A stretch of DNA of 64,000 nucleotides from positions 232,919 to 296,918 of the forward strand of contig NZ_JAFMVC010000005.1 of assembly GCF_025499605.1 (NCBI RefSeq), in the 5' to 3' direction. Source of the DNA: Carboxylicivirga litoralis (GTDB taxonomy: Bacteria > Bacteroidota > Bacteroidia > Bacteroidales > Marinilabiliaceae). Numbering within the stretch: the first letter of the stretch is position 1; the number at the start of each line of letters is the position of its first letter. A program made the position numbers and the translations under genes. Positions 38,186-47,188 of the stretch are shown here, one piece after another. The notes beneath the pieces were generated by a model. The model saw only the letters and a program-made list of their open reading frames with translations, did no database searches and was not told the DNA's origin.

Positions 38186-38773
38186 ATGAAAGACCATTCG
38201 AATAACAAGAAATACCAGGCCATAATGGCTAAAGGCAAAGAGAAATTTTGGCGTCATGGTTTGAGACGTGTAACCTTAGAAGAAATTTGTCAGGAGGCTT
38301 CGGTAAGTAAGATGACCTTTTATAAGTTTTTTCCGAATAAAATAGCATTGGCCAAAGCCATTATTACAGATATGATGGAACAAGTTATGGATGATTATTC
38401 GGCTGTAATCTTATCTGATTTAGCGGTTGAAGATAAAGTAAGTAAGGCTATTTTTTTGGAGGTGAAGATATCTAAAGATATAAGCATTGAATTTGTTAAT
38501 GATATCTATAAAAACAATGAAACCGAACTGATTAATTTACTAGAGCATTATAAGAATGAAGGTAAAACAATGATGTACTCTGTTCTGGTTCAGGCTCAGG
38601 AGGAAGGCATCATTCGAAGAGATGTGAAGATTGAATTTATAATGTATCAGTTGGATAAGGTATTTGAAACGCTTCAGAATGATGAGCTACTCAGTCAATA
38701 CAGCTCTTTTAGGGAGTATTCACTTGAGAATATTAATTTTCTATTGTATGGTTTAATGCCTAAAAAACGCTAA
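38186..38773 (+). CDS. TetR/AcrR family transcriptional regulator
   Basis: A 195-residue regulator. The N-terminal helix-turn-helix is clear: RRVTLEEICQEASVSKMTFY followed by KFFPNKIALAKAII (about 25-60). The rest is a helical ligand-binding domain. A GTG at 38162 could start 8 codons earlier, but that overlaps the -7 element, so the ATG at 38186 is preferred. The stop and the next start overlap (TAATG), so it is the first gene of the operon running to 45344. The probable function is repression of this transport operon, relieved by an unknown ligand. Confidence 0.85.
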   Translation: MKDHSNNKKYQAIMAKGKEKFWRHGLRRVTLEEICQEASVSKMTFYKFFPNKIALAKAIITDMMEQVMDDYSAVILSDLAVEDKVSKAIFLEVKISKDISIEFVNDIYKNNETELINLLEHYKNEGKTMMYSVLVQAQEEGIIRRDVKIEFIMYQLDKVFETLQNDELLSQYSSFREYSLENINFLLYGLMPKKR

Positions 38774-39918
38774 TGAGGTACGTAGCTGCCATAATGCTTT
38801 GGGGAATTTGCCTGAATGCCTGGTCGCAACTTAGTTCAGAAACAAGTGCGGTTGATTGGCAAGGTCAGGTGGTAGGCTGGGGGCACTATAATCCCGATAA
38901 TCCTTACCCGATGTATTTTGGGGCACGCTTTATTCCGCAGCTTAATTATGAAATAACACTGGCCAACAGTGGCTTGATTGATTTTGAAGGGTCTGCCAAT
39001 ATAGTTGGTGATGTTGGTGTGCATATTCCCGATTCATCTGACTGGAATGGGAAGTTGTCACCATATCGAATTTGGGCACGATATTCAAATGAGCAATTAG
39101 AATTCAGGGTTGGACTACAAAAAATAAACTTTGGCTCGGCCACCTTATTGCGTCCGTTAATGTGGTTTGATCAGGTGGATCCACGTGATCCGCTTCAATT
39201 AACGGATGGTGTTTGGGGTGGATTGATGCGGTATTATTTTATGAATAATGCCAATTTATGGTTATGGGTATTGTATGGTAATGACAATCTAAAAGGCTGG
39301 GAGTTTATAGAAAGTAATCATCGGATTCCGGAATTTGGTGGGCGTTTTCAGTTGCCTATACCATTAGGTGAAGCAGCCATTTCTTATCATCATCGTTTGG
39401 CTGATAGCCGTGGATTAGATGAAGCAATTCGTTCTTTTGAAAAAATACCGGAAAACAGACTGGGTATAGATGCCCGTTTGGACAAAGTGATTGGTTTTTG
39501 GTTTGAAGGAGCATGGGTAAGTACGATAAAAGATTTGGGGGCTTTCACCAATCAAATGAGTCTTAACCTGGGGCTTGATTATACCTTTGGATTTGGTAAT
39601 GGTTTAAATGTACTTGCCGAACATTTGGTGACGGCGTATAATGAAAAAGCCTTTCGATTTGATGAGTCAGTCAATTTTAGTGCCCTGTCTTTGAACTATC
39701 CAATTGGTATGTTTGATAATTTAAATACCATTGTGTTCTATAATTGGGCCGATAAGCAATTCTATAATTTTATCAACTGGAGCAAACAATACGATTCAAT
39801 CGCTTTAAATATAATGGGCTATTGGAATCCAGATGATTATAACATGATTATGCAGGCCAATGCTGAAAATCTGTTTGCAGGCACCGGAATTCAGTTGATG
39901 TTGGTCTATAACTTTTAA
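38773..39918 (+). CDS. Outer-membrane barrel of the export operon
   Basis: A 381-residue exported protein: signal peptide to about LNAWSQ, then a beta-rich chain with many aromatic strands (YRIWARYSNEQLEFRVGLQK, GGLMRYYFMNNANLWLWVLYG, ALNIMGYWNPDDYNMIMQAN) ending MLVYNF. The segment INFGSATLLRPLMWFDQVDPRDPLQLTDG resembles the DUF1302-type outer-membrane proteins that accompany LolA-like and MMPL or FtsX-type genes in other bacteria. Its place between a TetR gene and an ABC/FtsX system suggests it is the outer-membrane part of that transport path. The family assignment is tentative. Confidence 0.65.
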   Translation: MRYVAAIMLWGICLNAWSQLSSETSAVDWQGQVVGWGHYNPDNPYPMYFGARFIPQLNYEITLANSGLIDFEGSANIVGDVGVHIPDSSDWNGKLSPYRIWARYSNEQLEFRVGLQKINFGSATLLRPLMWFDQVDPRDPLQLTDGVWGGLMRYYFMNNANLWLWVLYGNDNLKGWEFIESNHRIPEFGGRFQLPIPLGEAAISYHHRLADSRGLDEAIRSFEKIPENRLGIDARLDKVIGFWFEGAWVSTIKDLGAFTNQMSLNLGLDYTFGFGNGLNVLAEHLVTAYNEKAFRFDESVNFSALSLNYPIGMFDNLNTIVFYNWADKQFYNFINWSKQYDSIALNIMGYWNPDDYNMIMQANAENLFAGTGIQLMLVYNF

Positions 39919-39953
39919 TATGCCTAACTTAAGCTCATAAAACCAATAGTAAT

Positions 39954-40658
39954 ATGGACGATAAGGTGATACAATTACAAAGTCTGACGAAACGATTTCC
40001 GGTAGGGAATGGTTATTTTACAGCCCTTACAGATATTAACCTGGAACTTCAAAAAGGAGAATTTGCTGGCTTGGTTGGGCCAAGTGGTTCGGGCAAAACA
40101 ACATTGCTTAATATTATAGGTTCACTGGATGTACCAAGTGAAGGTACAGCAACAGTACTAGGTAATTCCATTGCCCAATTAAGTCAAAAGCAGGCTGCTC
40201 ACCTCCGGAATCATCATATTGGTTTCATTTTTCAGACCTATAATTTACTGCCCGTTTATACGGTTTATGAGAATGTTGAATTTGCGCTTTTATTGCAAAA
40301 TATGTCAGCCAACGACAGGCGTAAATCAGTTATGCAAGCGCTGGAATGGGTGGGATTGACCGATAAGGAAAAATCGAAGCCATCCATGTTATCAGGAGGA
40401 GAGTGTCAGCGAGTGGCCATTGCCCGTTCAATGGTCAAAAAGCCGCAAATTGTGCTGGCCGATGAGCCCACGGCAAATCTTGACTCTAAAAACTCGCACC
40501 ATATTTTGCAAACCATGCAAACTTTGAATGAAGAGTTGGGTGTAACGTTCGTGTTTTCAACGCACGACGAAAAAGTAATGCAGTATTTAAAACGAAAGAT
40601 ATCACTGGCAGATGGCAGAGTTGTTAAAGATGAAACGGTCATGGCTGATAGTGTGTAA
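39954..40658 (+). CDS. ABC transporter ATPase, LolD/MacB type
   Basis: A 234-residue ATPase with Walker A GPSGSGKTT (42-50), a Q-loop in GFIFQTYNLLPVYTVYENV, signature LSGGECQRVAIARSM, Walker B IVLADEPTANLD and the H-loop in FVFSTHDEKV. The MacB/LolD-type QTYNLLP segment marks it as a partner of FtsX-like permeases, three of which follow. It energises release or movement of lipids, lipoproteins or small molecules at the inner membrane. It starts 35 bases after the barrel gene. Confidence 0.93.
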   Translation: MDDKVIQLQSLTKRFPVGNGYFTALTDINLELQKGEFAGLVGPSGSGKTTLLNIIGSLDVPSEGTATVLGNSIAQLSQKQAAHLRNHHIGFIFQTYNLLPVYTVYENVEFALLLQNMSANDRRKSVMQALEWVGLTDKEKSKPSMLSGGECQRVAIARSMVKKPQIVLADEPTANLDSKNSHHILQTMQTLNEELGVTFVFSTHDEKVMQYLKRKISLADGRVVKDETVMADSV

Positions 40659-40735
40659 GTTTATTAACCTGTCAACTCTTCAACTAATAAACTTTTAAAC
40701 TGATAAACTCATCAACCTTTAAACTAATATAACAA

Positions 40736-41896
40736 TTGGTAGCATTTAAACTGGCATATAGAAATCTGATTGGCGCAGGATTACGTACCTGGCTAAATGT
40801 TAGTGTACTGTCCTTTGCTTTTGTCTTGATTATCTTTTACAATGGCATGATAGATGGCTGGAACAGGCAGGGAAGAAATGATACGCAAGAATGGGAGGTG
40901 GCTAATGGTCAATATTGGCATCCTGACTACGACAAACTGGATGTTTATAGTATAAAAGATGCTAACCAGGAGCTGGGAGAGCAAGTGGATGAATTAGTTA
41001 AGGCTGGACAATTGCTGCCGGTCTTAATTCAACAAGCGACTATTTATCCGCAGGGACGTATGCAAAGCATATTATTAAAAGGCGTTCCTACTGATCAAAT
41101 CATTTTGAAGTTGCCAACTGATTCGTTGCAGGGAGATAAAAATTCCTTGCAGGCAATTATTGGGCGAAGAATGGCCAAAACAGCTCAACTAAAGGTGAAT
41201 GATCGGGTTTTGTTACGATGGCGCGATAAGAATGGCACTTTTGATGCTCGTGAAATCACCATTACTTCTATTTTCTATTGCGATGTACCTGGTGCGGATA
41301 ATGGTCAAATATATATCGACTATGAGAAGATGCAAGACATGATGGGCTTTAATAATAGAGCTACCTTACTTGTTACCGCCAATGAAGAGCCAGAAGTGCT
41401 TGCCGGTTGGGATTTTAAAAATTTGGACTTTTTATTAGCTGAATTGGATCAAATGATTGAATCGAAAAAGGGGGGAGGTATCGTTTTGCAAGGTGTTTTA
41501 TTGCTAATTGCATTGCTGGCTATTTTCGATACTCAGGTATTGTCCATTTTCAGGCGGCAAAAAGAGATTGGTACCTATGTAGCTTTAGGACTCACCAGAA
41601 ATCAGGTAGTGGGTATTTTTACAATTGAGGGCGGTATGCATAGTGTTTTAGCGGCATTGTTGGGTGCGGTTTATGGTATTCCGTTCTTCTTATGGCTCGA
41701 TACGGTTGGCTTGAGTTTCGGGGGGCTCGATGTTGGCATTACCATGGCTGAAGTTATTTATCCTTATTACAGCCTTGGATTGATTTTGTCAACGACTCTT
41801 TTGGTGGTGTTGGCAGCTACTGTAGTCAGTTATCTCCCGGCTCGAAAAATAGCAAGGATGAACCCAACAGAGGCGCTAAAAGGAAAAATACAATGA
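40736..41896 (+). CDS. FtsX-like permease 1 (TTG start)
   Basis: A 386-residue permease with the four-segment FtsX/MacB layout: one N-terminal segment (VSVLSFAFVLIIFYN), a periplasmic domain (about 40-245), and three C-terminal segments (LLLIALLAIFDTQVLSIF; GMHSVLAALLGAVYGIPFF; LILSTTLLVVLAATVVSYL). It ends ARMNPTEALKGKI, the usual coupling helix to the ATPase. It aligns from the first residue with the next gene (MLAFNLAYKNL against MVAFKLAYRNL), which supports TTG at 40736 as the start codon; no ATG is available at that point. Confidence 0.88.
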   Translation: MVAFKLAYRNLIGAGLRTWLNVSVLSFAFVLIIFYNGMIDGWNRQGRNDTQEWEVANGQYWHPDYDKLDVYSIKDANQELGEQVDELVKAGQLLPVLIQQATIYPQGRMQSILLKGVPTDQIILKLPTDSLQGDKNSLQAIIGRRMAKTAQLKVNDRVLLRWRDKNGTFDAREITITSIFYCDVPGADNGQIYIDYEKMQDMMGFNNRATLLVTANEEPEVLAGWDFKNLDFLLAELDQMIESKKGGGIVLQGVLLLIALLAIFDTQVLSIFRRQKEIGTYVALGLTRNQVVGIFTIEGGMHSVLAALLGAVYGIPFFLWLDTVGLSFGGLDVGITMAEVIYPYYSLGLILSTTLLVVLAATVVSYLPARKIARMNPTEALKGKIQ

Positions 41897-41967
41897 AGAA
41901 GTTGAATAGTTAAAAGTTTAAGGTTCTGAGTTTAGGAAATACAAAATTATAAATCATCAGTCAAAGT

Positions 41968-43122
41968 ATGCTCGCATTTAATTTAGCTTATAAAAACCTG
42001 TTGGGCGCCGGATTAAGAACCTGGCTGAATGTGAGTGTTTTGTCCTTGGCATTTGTCCTGATTGTCTTTTATAATGCCATGATTGATGGTTGGAACCGGC
42101 AAAGCAGAGACGATACCCAGGATTGGGAAATTGCACAGGGTCAATATTGGCACCCCGACTATGAAAAGTACGACGTATATTCTTTAAATGATGCCCATCA
42201 ACAATTGTCTGAGCAAACGCAACAAATCGTTGATAAAGGGGTGTTGGTGCCCGAATTAATTCAGCAAGCGACCATTTATCCGCAGGGGCGTATGCAGAGC
42301 GTTTTGTTACGAGGTATTCCTAAAGAGCAGGAGGTTCTTAAATTACCTACCGATTGTTTATTGTCACCTAATAAACCCAATGTTGCAATCATTGGTAAGC
42401 GAATGGCTAAAGCAGCCAAGCTTCAGAAGGGTGATGCTGTATTGCTGCGCTGGCGCGATAAAAATGGCACCTTTGATGCGCGACAATTTACAATTGCTGC
42501 TGTTTTCAATTGTGATGTAGCTGAGGCAGATCAAGGTCAGTTCTATGTTGATTATCAGCTGATGCAGGAGATGATGGGTTTTACAAACGAAGCAACATTG
42601 TTAGTGTCGAAATTAGAACAAAATCCGACCATTGACCACTGGACATTTCAGTCAGCCGATCGTCTGTTAAAAGAATTGGATGATTTAATTAATTCGGAGC
42701 GCATCAGTGGTATGATCATCCAAATGATTTTATTGATGATTGCTTTATTAGCGATCTTTGATACGCAGGTCTTATCGATTTTCAGACGTAAAAAAGAGAT
42801 TGGTACCTATATCGCATTGGGCTTAACCCGTCAACAAGTGGTGGGTATTTTTACGATAGAAGGAGCCATGCATAGTTTGTTGGCTGCTCTGCTTGGTGCC
42901 ATTTATGGAATTCCGTTTTTTATTTGGGTTAATTCCATTGGGATTAATTTCGGAAGTGCTGATATGGGGATAACTATAGCCGAGAAGGTGTATCCCTATT
43001 ACAGTCTAAGGTTGGTCGTGTTAAGTGTGATAGTGGTTTTAGTATCATCCACCATCGTTAGTTACATACCGGCGCGAAAGATTGCGTATTTAAAACCAAC
43101 GGATGCTTTAAAAGGAAAGTAA
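41968..43122 (+). CDS. FtsX-like permease 2, tandem paralogue
   Basis: A 384-residue permease, colinear with the preceding one over its whole length: NLLGAGLRTWLNVSVLSLAF, IQQATIYPQGRMQSVLLRGI, VLLRWRDKNGTFDAR and RKKEIGTYIALGLTRQQVVG have near-identical counterparts there. The two genes are therefore a tandem duplication that has diverged. A pair of related permeases with one ATPase suggests a heterodimer, as in LolCE. It starts with ATG 71 bases after the first permease gene, in a spacer without clear signals. Confidence 0.9.
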   Translation: MLAFNLAYKNLLGAGLRTWLNVSVLSLAFVLIVFYNAMIDGWNRQSRDDTQDWEIAQGQYWHPDYEKYDVYSLNDAHQQLSEQTQQIVDKGVLVPELIQQATIYPQGRMQSVLLRGIPKEQEVLKLPTDCLLSPNKPNVAIIGKRMAKAAKLQKGDAVLLRWRDKNGTFDARQFTIAAVFNCDVAEADQGQFYVDYQLMQEMMGFTNEATLLVSKLEQNPTIDHWTFQSADRLLKELDDLINSERISGMIIQMILLMIALLAIFDTQVLSIFRRKKEIGTYIALGLTRQQVVGIFTIEGAMHSLLAALLGAIYGIPFFIWVNSIGINFGSADMGITIAEKVYPYYSLRLVVLSVIVVLVSSTIVSYIPARKIAYLKPTDALKGK

Positions 43123-43285
43123 GATGATAATCTGTCGAACTGTCGAATTGATGAACTGATGAATTGAGGAATCGAAAAAGTGTTGAATGGCAGAATAGGA
43201 AACTCCGAACGCGGAACCCAAAACATAAAACAGGAAACTATTACAGACTTCGGACAATGAGCTTCGGAGTAAAAATATAACCAAC

Positions 43286-44560
43286 ATGATTAAATTTCTT
43301 TTAAAAGGCATATTGCGCGATAAAAGCAGGAGCTTGCTACCTGTTGTAGTCGTTTCATTAGGGGTTTTTCTCACGGTTTTCATGAGTGGTTGGATGAAAG
43401 GTGTATTTGGCGATATGATTGATATGAACGCCAATTATACCATGGGGCATGTGAAGGTGATGACGCGTGCTTATGCTGACAATGAAGCACAAATTCCCAA
43501 CGATTTAGCCTTATTGGAAGTGAGCGAGCTAATTAATCAATTATCTGCCGATTATCCCGATATGGAATGGGTGCGGCGAATTCAGTTTGGGGGATTGCTC
43601 GATGTGCCTGATAAAAATGGAGAAACGCGCGCGCAAGGGCCAGCTGCTGGCAGAGCCGTTGATTTATTATCACCAGATTCCAAAGAAGCTGAGCGCTTGA
43701 ATATTCCAAAATCAATTGTTAAGGGACAAATGCCCCAATCGCCAGGTGAAGTTTTGATAAGTGATGAGTTTGCCGAGCGATTTGATGTAAATATTGGTGA
43801 TGAGATTTCAATTTTGGGTTCAACCATGTATGGAAGCATGGTGGTGCCAACCTTTAAAGTTGCCGGTACGTTGAATTTTGGGATGGCTATGCTCGACCGG
43901 GGAGCAATTATTATGGATATAACAGATGCTGAAATGGCCTTTGATATGACGGATGCAGCAGGAGAGGTACTGGGCTATTTTAAGTCAGGATTATACGACG
44001 ATGAGCAGGCCTTAATCGTGCGCGATGCATTTAATCAAAAGCATAGTGATACAGATGATGAGTTTGCGCCGATAATGCAACGTTTGCGCGATGAGCCTTC
44101 ATTGAAGCAATACCTCAATATGGCCGATAATATGAGTGCCATGATGGTAATGATATTTGTTATAGCCATGTCTATCGTATTGTGGAATACCGGCTTGTTG
44201 GGTGGTTTACGCCGTTATACCGAATATGGTGTTCGCTTGGCTTTAGGAGAAGAAAAGAGCCATATTTTCAGGACTATTATTTATGAAGCGATGATTATTG
44301 GTTCCATCGGTTCCATTGTAGGATCGATATTTGGAATTGCTGTATCGTATTACTTGCAAGAGAATGGTATAGATTTTAGTGCTTTAATGGAGAACGTGAC
44401 CATGATGATGCCAACGGTTTACCGGGCTAAAGTAACGCCTGAATTATTCTATATAGGTTTTATTCCTGGTTTACTGGCGATGACACTGGGTAATGCCCTG
44501 GCTGGATATGCTATTTATAAGCGTAAAACTGCCCAATTATTTAAAGAATTGGAAGTGTAA
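43286..44560 (+). CDS. FtsX-like permease 3
   Basis: A 424-residue permease more distant from the previous two. The N-terminal segment is SLLPVVVVSLGVFLTVFMSG, the periplasmic domain includes GEVLISDEFAERFDVNIGDE (a typical MacB-PCD strand), and the C-terminal segments are MMVMIFVIAMSIVLWNTGLL, IIGSIGSIVGSIFGIAVSYY and GFIPGLLAMTLGNALAGYAI. Its spacing from permease 2 is 163 bases. It overlaps none of its neighbours, and the LolA-like gene follows after 49 bases. It may pair with itself or with one of the duplicated permeases. Confidence 0.88.
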   Translation: MIKFLLKGILRDKSRSLLPVVVVSLGVFLTVFMSGWMKGVFGDMIDMNANYTMGHVKVMTRAYADNEAQIPNDLALLEVSELINQLSADYPDMEWVRRIQFGGLLDVPDKNGETRAQGPAAGRAVDLLSPDSKEAERLNIPKSIVKGQMPQSPGEVLISDEFAERFDVNIGDEISILGSTMYGSMVVPTFKVAGTLNFGMAMLDRGAIIMDITDAEMAFDMTDAAGEVLGYFKSGLYDDEQALIVRDAFNQKHSDTDDEFAPIMQRLRDEPSLKQYLNMADNMSAMMVMIFVIAMSIVLWNTGLLGGLRRYTEYGVRLALGEEKSHIFRTIIYEAMIIGSIGSIVGSIFGIAVSYYLQENGIDFSALMENVTMMMPTVYRAKVTPELFYIGFIPGLLAMTLGNALAGYAIYKRKTAQLFKELEV

Positions 44561-44609
44561 CTATAGAAGGAACAAGAACGGAATTATAAAACGAGTCAAT
44601 TTAAATACT

Positions 44610-45344
44610 ATGAAGAATATAATAATCCCACTAATATTGGTCTGTTTTTGCACTTTAACGTACGCTCAGGCGGCCAGTGAAATAATGCAAAAGATTGACA
44701 AGAATATGTCGTCCGATAACCGCATAGTTGAATCAAGTATGACGATACATGGTCGTCGCAACAGTAGGACGATTACTTCTATAAGCTACACGGTTGGTAC
44801 TGAAAAATCGTTTACAGAATATTTGTCACCGGCGCGCGAAAAGGGCACTAAAATGTTGAAGCTCGACGATAAATTATGGACTTATTATCCGGCTAATGAT
44901 CGGATTGTGCAGATTTCGGGGCATATGTTGCGCCAATCGGTAATGGGTTCCGACTTATCCTATGAAGATATAATGGATGATCGTAAGTTAAGTGATGTTT
45001 ATGATGCAGAGACTGAATCAGAAGAAGTGATTGATGGACGAGCAATAAAGGTGCTGAAGTTAAGTGCTAAAGTTGATGATGCAGCCTATGAAACAAGAAG
45101 GCTTTGGGTGGATACCGAGTATTATTTGCCTATAAAAGAAGAATTGTACGCTAAAAGTGGTCAGCTTTTAAAACGTACGACTTTAAGTGATTTTAAAAAG
45201 ATTGATGGACGTTGGTTTCCCATGAAGCTTAATTTTAAAGATGTGCTTAAACAAGGCCAGGGAACCGATTGGGAAATTATCAGTATTGAATTTAACGGGG
45301 AAATTCCAGAATACATTTTTACCAAAGGCGCCTTGAAGAAGTAG
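44610..45344 (+). CDS. LolA-like outer-membrane lipoprotein-sorting protein
   Basis: A 244-residue periplasmic protein. The start at 44610 (MKNIIIPLILVCFCTLTYAQ) gives a signal peptide; a longer frame begins inside the permease gene and has none. The mature part is the LolA-like half-barrel of the outer-membrane lipoprotein-sorting family (PF17131 type): SSMTIHGRRNSRTI, YLSPAREKGTKML, DDKLWTYYPANDRIVQISGHM, SYEDIMDD, RRLWVDTEYYLP and ISIEFNGEIPEYIFTK. It would carry a lipid-like cargo from the FtsX/ABC complex to the outer membrane barrel. It is the last gene before a strong terminator. Confidence 0.88.
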   Translation: MKNIIIPLILVCFCTLTYAQAASEIMQKIDKNMSSDNRIVESSMTIHGRRNSRTITSISYTVGTEKSFTEYLSPAREKGTKMLKLDDKLWTYYPANDRIVQISGHMLRQSVMGSDLSYEDIMDDRKLSDVYDAETESEEVIDGRAIKVLKLSAKVDDAAYETRRLWVDTEYYLPIKEELYAKSGQLLKRTTLSDFKKIDGRWFPMKLNFKDVLKQGQGTDWEIISIEFNGEIPEYIFTKGALKK

Positions 45345-45365
45345 TAAGAGATATATTTTTTTGCT

Positions 45366-45415
45366 AAGACTGACATCATTATTTACTTAATTCAAATAAT
45401 GATGTCAGTCTTTTT
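45366..45415 (+). terminator. Strong terminator of the export operon
   Basis: A perfect 19-bp stem: 45366-45384 pairs with 45394-45412 (AAGACTGACATCATTATTT and complement), with a 9-base loop and a T-run. It ends 22-70 bases after the LolA-like stop. Confidence 0.92.
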
Positions 45416-45525
45416 ATATCAATGAAGTGCTAATTGTAAGAATTAGGGGGTATGAATTGATAAAGTGTTATTTATTTATTCTATATATAAATAAATAGGG
45501 GTATAAAATAAATATATAGCATTAA

Positions 45526-45556
45526 TTTGTAAATAAACCCCTCGTTTATATATTTG
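45526..45556 (+). promoter_or_regulatory. Consensus promoter of amtB-glnK
   Basis: TTTG (45526-45529), 19 bases, TATATTTG (45549-45556): an exact match to the Bacteroidota TTTG-N19-TAnnTTTG consensus. It lies about 260 bases before the amtB start codon. Between the terminator and this promoter (45416-45525) I see only AT-rich sequence. Confidence 0.8.
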
Positions 45557-45562
45557 CAACCG

Positions 45563-45830
45563 AAAAAACTGATAAATGTCATAAAATAGTTTCGGGAGAG
45601 CAGCGCAACAGATTTATGGAGATTCAACTAAGATTCTTAATTCTCTATGATAATGCTGATTTATTACGAAGTTTTATCCATTTAAAAATGGTATGACAGG
45701 CAATCATTAACCTTTATCACATTATCGTGAGACGACCAGATAAATTCGTATATCTCCATTGTCACACAAAGGGGGAGCCAAATTTATATGGGAGTTTCAT
45801 CTGAAATGAAAAAAATCTAAACAGATGAAA
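45563..45830 (+). ncRNA. Long amtB leader with competing hairpins at the start codon
   Basis: From the promoter the message would carry about 260 untranslated bases. TTTCATCTG (45795-45803) can pair exactly with CAGATGAAA (45822-45830), which contains the ATG at 45825. The same TTTCAT can instead pair with ATGAAA at 45806-45811, freeing the start. Upstream, ATGGAGAT (45616-45623) pairs with ATCTCCAT (45752-45759), while AGATA/TATCT (45738-45742/45751-45755) competes for part of that arm. No known riboswitch class is recognised. A role in control of translation is inference. Confidence 0.4.
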
Positions 45831-47165
45831 TTGAATTTAAAGTTAAAAAAAAGAATGCTGGCCACCCTGGGGATAATTATGGGCTTGGGTGGTCTGATGG
45901 AATTAAGTGCTCAACCGGGGGTTGACTCGGGAGCTACAGCGTGGATGATTACTTCTACAGCGCTGGTATTATTGATGGTACCAGGATTGGCCATGTTCTA
46001 TGGCGGATTGGTTCGGTCTAAAAACGTATTGGGAACGATGATGCACAGTTTTGCGGCTATGGGCGTCATGAGCGTGTTGTGGGTAACGGTGAGTTATAGC
46101 ATGTGCTTTGGCCCAAGCGTATTTGGAGGTTGGTTTGGCTGGAATCCGGATTATGTTTTCTTACAGGGTATAGATGAAACGGTAATGGAAGGTGGCGTGC
46201 CTGAATATGTATTCTCTATGTTTCAGGGGAAATTTGCCATTATTACTCCGGCCTTAATTGCAGGAGCATTTGCTGAGCGTGTTAAATTCAGGGGATACCT
46301 GGTATTTATCACTCTTTGGGGATTGCTGGTATATAATCCATTGTGTCACTGGGTATGGGCCGAAGATGGGTTCTTATTTAACATGGGAGCCGATGGGGCA
46401 ATTGATTTCGCCGGAGGTACAGTTGTGCATATATCTGCAGGTATTAGTGGTCTGGTGGCGGCTATTTACTTAGGTGCACGCAGAGGTTATCCGCATCGTC
46501 AAATGAAACCTAATAACCTGGTAATGGTGATGATGGGAGCCGGTTTACTTTGGGTAGGTTGGTTTGGTTTTAATGCTGGTAGCAGTGTTTCAAGTGGATT
46601 AAGCACGGCACAGGCCTTGACAGCAACACAGGTTGCTGCTGCAGCCGGAGCATTAACATGGATTTTAATCGAAGGTTTCCATCAGGGTAAAATGACGGCC
46701 TTAGGTTTTGCATCCGGAATATTATCGGGCTTAGTGGCTGTTACACCGGCTGCTGGTGTTGTACAGCCTCTAGGTGCTATGGTATTGGGGGCTTTGGCAA
46801 CAGTAATCTGTTACTTAATGCTGATTGTTAAAGATAAAATGGGCTATGATGATTCATTGGATGCTTTTGGCATTCATGGTGTCGGTGGTATTGTTGGAGC
46901 AATTGCCTTAACCTTCTTTATTCGCGATAGCTGGATGGCTAATGCGGCCGAAGCCGCCGGAGGAATGTGGACCATCTGGCAACAGTTGGGTGTTCAGGTA
47001 GCTGCAGTGGCTATTGCTATTGCCTACTCTGTAGTGTTGACGCTTATTATTTTAGTGGTGGTTGAGAAACTATTTGGACTTAAATCGACACCAGAGGAAG
47101 AAATGCAGGGACTGGATCATGCTTATCACGGCGAAAGAGGATATGGAATGTTGAACCCTAATTAA
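45825..47165 (+). CDS. amtB: Ammonium transporter
   Basis: A 446-residue AmtB-type channel with an N-terminal signal-like segment (MLATLGIIMGLGGLMELSAQ) and about eleven membrane segments. Family signatures include TALVLLMVPGLAMFYGGLVRSKN, AFAERVKFRGY, the pore region HWVWAEDGFLFNMGADGAIDFAGGTVVHISAG (conserved His) and DAFGIHGVGGIVGA (second conserved His). It conducts ammonium or ammonia across the inner membrane, normally gated by the PII protein encoded 23 bases downstream. The long leader and exact promoter suggest regulation by nitrogen status. Confidence 0.97.
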   Translation: MKLNLKLKKRMLATLGIIMGLGGLMELSAQPGVDSGATAWMITSTALVLLMVPGLAMFYGGLVRSKNVLGTMMHSFAAMGVMSVLWVTVSYSMCFGPSVFGGWFGWNPDYVFLQGIDETVMEGGVPEYVFSMFQGKFAIITPALIAGAFAERVKFRGYLVFITLWGLLVYNPLCHWVWAEDGFLFNMGADGAIDFAGGTVVHISAGISGLVAAIYLGARRGYPHRQMKPNNLVMVMMGAGLLWVGWFGFNAGSSVSSGLSTAQALTATQVAAAAGALTWILIEGFHQGKMTALGFASGILSGLVAVTPAAGVVQPLGAMVLGALATVICYLMLIVKDKMGYDDSLDAFGIHGVGGIVGAIALTFFIRDSWMANAAEAAGGMWTIWQQLGVQVAAVAIAIAYSVVLTLIILVVVEKLFGLKSTPEEEMQGLDHAYHGERGYGMLNPN

Positions 47166-47188
47166 TTAACCAGCAAAAAGATTGAATA

